The notes below the pieces were generated by a model that saw only the letters and a program-made list of their open reading frames with translations, was not told where the DNA came from and did not search any database. Position numbers and translations under genes: made by a program. 7,105 bases of DNA, from NCBI GenBank assembly GCA_964430275.1, contig CAYSGF010000389.1:1-7105 (forward strand), written 5' to 3'. Every line of letters starts with the position of its first letter. Position 1 is the stretch's first letter. Source of the stretch: DASTYK01 sp964430275. GTDB taxonomy: Bacteria; Gemmatimonadota; Gemmatimonadetes; Longimicrobiales; RSA9. Of the stretch, positions 6,210 to 7,105 are shown in pieces.

Positions 6210-6659
6210 TCAGCTGCCGGTGTCGGGCTGGATCGGCACGACCACGACAGGCCGCGTCGAATGCTGCAGGATCGACTGTGTCGTGTCGCCGAGCACGAGG
6301 CGCGCGAGGGCGCTCCGCCCGCGCGTGCCCACGACGATGTAGTCCGCCTCGATCTCCGCCGCGACCGCCGCGACCTGCTCCGCGACCGGCCCGCTCGCGA
6401 GCCGCGACGTTGCTTCGACGCCGCTCAGGTGCTCGGCCATGAACTCCTGCAGCTCGGTCTCCGCGTCCTGCAGGATCCGGTTCTGCTCGTCCTCCAGCGT
6501 GAGGCCGTCACTGCCGACCAGGTCGACGGGGTGCAATGCACCGGCGACGTACAGGACCGTCACGTGTGCATCGATCTGGCGTGCAAGCTTCAGTGCCGCC
6601 CGCGCGGGTACCACGGACGAGGGGCCTACGCGAATGGCAAGCAGAATCTCGGCGGCCAT
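6210..6659 (-). CDS. Universal stress protein (UspA family), single domain
   Basis: The product has 149 residues, the normal size for one Usp domain. The start at 6659 is chosen because GGAG lies 6 bases upstream and MAAEILLAIRVG gives the first beta strand at once; an upstream in-frame start at 6767 would add a basic, low-complexity, unrelated stretch. The nucleotide-binding C-terminus reads DYIVVGTRGRSALARLVLGD (107-125), then STRPVVVVP. This matches the ATP-type G-x2-G-x9-G pattern (G111, G114, G124), but the next residue is Asp125 where the family usually has Ser or Thr. The usual Asp-Gly-Ser after strand 1 is also changed (IRVGPSS). ATP binding may therefore be altered. Proteins of this family act in the cytoplasm, often as dimers that bind nucleotides and modulate transporters or stress responses. 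It is placed between a DUF2270 membrane protein and an SLC13 permease in one transcript, which suggests it modulates the permease; that is inference. Confidence 0.95.
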   Translation of the reverse strand: MAAEILLAIRVGPSSVVPARAALKLARQIDAHVTVLYVAGALHPVDLVGSDGLTLEDEQNRILQDAETELQEFMAEHLSGVEATSRLASGPVAEQVAAVAAEIEADYIVVGTRGRSALARLVLGDTTQSILQHSTRPVVVVPIQPDTGS

Positions 6660-6665
6660 GGTCGT

Positions 6666-6669
6666 CTCC
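6666..6669 (-). promoter_or_regulatory. Ribosome binding site deciding the universal stress protein start
   Basis: On the minus strand GGAG lies 6 bases before the ATG at 6659. It supports this start over the longer frame opening at 6767. Confidence 0.65.
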
Positions 6670-6682
6670 AGTCGATCGGTCG

Positions 6683-6696
6683 CTCCGCGTGCGGAG
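6683..6696 (-). other. Short hairpin between the DUF2270 and usp genes
   Basis: CTCCGC and GCGGAG form a perfect palindrome in the 47-base gap (about 4-5 usable base pairs once a loop is allowed). No T run follows on either strand, so it is not an intrinsic terminator. It could stabilise or process the transcript between the two genes; chance in GC-rich DNA is possible. Confidence 0.3.
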
Positions 6697-6706
6697 GCGC
6701 GTCGTG

Positions 6707-7105
6707 TCAGTCGGAATCGGGGTCGGCAGGTCGGTCGGGGGCGACGCGCCGGACCCAGCGCTCCCACGTCTGCGGCACGCCCTCCCAGTCAACGATGTCG
6801 CCGGTCGGAGCGACGACCGCAAGAGCCAGCAGCGTCAGGGCAGCCGTCGAGACGATCACGAGCACCACTTCGCCCGGCACGAACGCGATCGCTGCACGCT
6901 CCAGCAGTGCTGCCAGCGCGCCGCCCGAATGCGGCTGCATCTCCAACTTGAGCAGCCACGCGAGCAGGGTGACCGCGAAGAGGTAGCCGTAATTGCGGCG
7001 GATGCGGTAGCCGGCGGCATGCAGCAGGGACAGGTGCGGCAGCGTTCGCCCGAGGTCGCGCGCGAGCGAGCGAAGCTCCTGGCCGCCGGGCGCGGCGTCG
7101 GGATC
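6707..7105 (-). CDS. DUF2270 integral membrane protein, C-terminal part
   Basis: The frame is open from the right edge to a TGA at 6707-6709, giving the last 132 residues; the start lies outside the window. The visible part begins with a polar helix (LRSLARDLGRTLPHLSLL). Next comes RIRRNYGYLFAVTLLAWLLK, a positively charged boundary running into a membrane helix, then a second membrane helix (about 78-99, EVVLVIVSTAALTLLALAVV), and a polar, Asp/Pro-rich C-terminal tail. The RRNY followed by an AWLLKL helix is the signature I recognise from DUF2270, a family of predicted integral membrane proteins with no known function. It is 47 bases upstream of the universal stress protein gene and on the same strand, so it probably belongs to the transcript that also carries the SLC13 permease. 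An internal TTG at 6946 could be taken as a start but would delete the first membrane helix, so it is rejected. Confidence 0.8.
   Translation of the reverse strand, partial: DPDAAPGGQELRSLARDLGRTLPHLSLLHAAGYRIRRNYGYLFAVTLLAWLLKLEMQPHSGGALAALLERAAIAFVPGEVVLVIVSTAALTLLALAVVAPTGDIVDWEGVPQTWERWVRRVAPDRPADPDSD

Noticed and set aside
6660..6767. Longer N-terminus for the universal stress protein
   Set aside because: The extra 36 residues are basic and unlike the family, overlap the end of the DUF2270 gene, and a good ribosome site precedes the inner ATG.
5534..6986. Two long plus-strand frames opposite the permease, usp and DUF2270 genes
   Set aside because: Both are antisense to well-recognised genes and have no recognisable motifs.
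1..7105. CRISPR arrays, tRNA or rRNA genes, insertion sequences, attachment sites
   Set aside because: No regularly spaced repeats, cloverleaf arms, transposase frames or flanking direct repeats were seen on either strand.

Overview
This 7.1-kb, high-GC window is dense bacterial chromosome with no sign of mobile DNA. Two features point to a Gram-negative (diderm) organism: a lipoprotein di-haem cytochrome and an outer-membrane beta-barrel protein with an aromatic C-terminus. The very high GC, the family mix and the protein style would suit a soil or environmental lineage such as Gemmatimonadota. That placement is an impression, not something the sequence proves.

Layout. (1) Bases 1-1324, minus strand: a short GntR-family regulator (YtrA-like) followed by a slipin (SPFH/band 7) membrane protein, coupled by a 4-base ATGA overlap. 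The slipin runs off the left edge. (2) Bases 1325-1547: divergent control region with a good sigma70-type promoter (TTGCCA, 17 bases, TATGGT) firing rightwards and two small palindromes. (3) Bases 1548-4392, plus strand: a compact three-gene operon of a di-haem c-type cytochrome lipoprotein (DHOR/DUF1111), a Tat-exported Rieske [2Fe-2S] protein and an outer-membrane porin-like barrel, joined by two ATGA overlaps. (4) Bases 4400-7105, minus strand, convergent with the previous operon and only 7 bases from it: transcribed in the order DUF2270 membrane protein (5' end outside the window), universal stress protein, then an SLC13-type anion permease carrying two RCK_C (TrkA-C) domains.

How they may work together. 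The three plus-strand products are all predicted to be exported and together hold two c-haems, one Rieske cluster and one outer-membrane barrel. This looks like a small extracytoplasmic redox module; its substrate cannot be read from the sequence. Both of its gene junctions put the downstream start codon in the loop of a possible mRNA hairpin, which would favour strict translational coupling. The minus-strand right-hand operon looks like an anion transporter with a nucleotide-binding-type partner. The GntR/slipin pair looks like an autoregulated membrane-stress unit. No RNA genes, CRISPR arrays, insertion sequences or pseudogenes were seen, and there is no gene-free stretch longer than about 220 bases.
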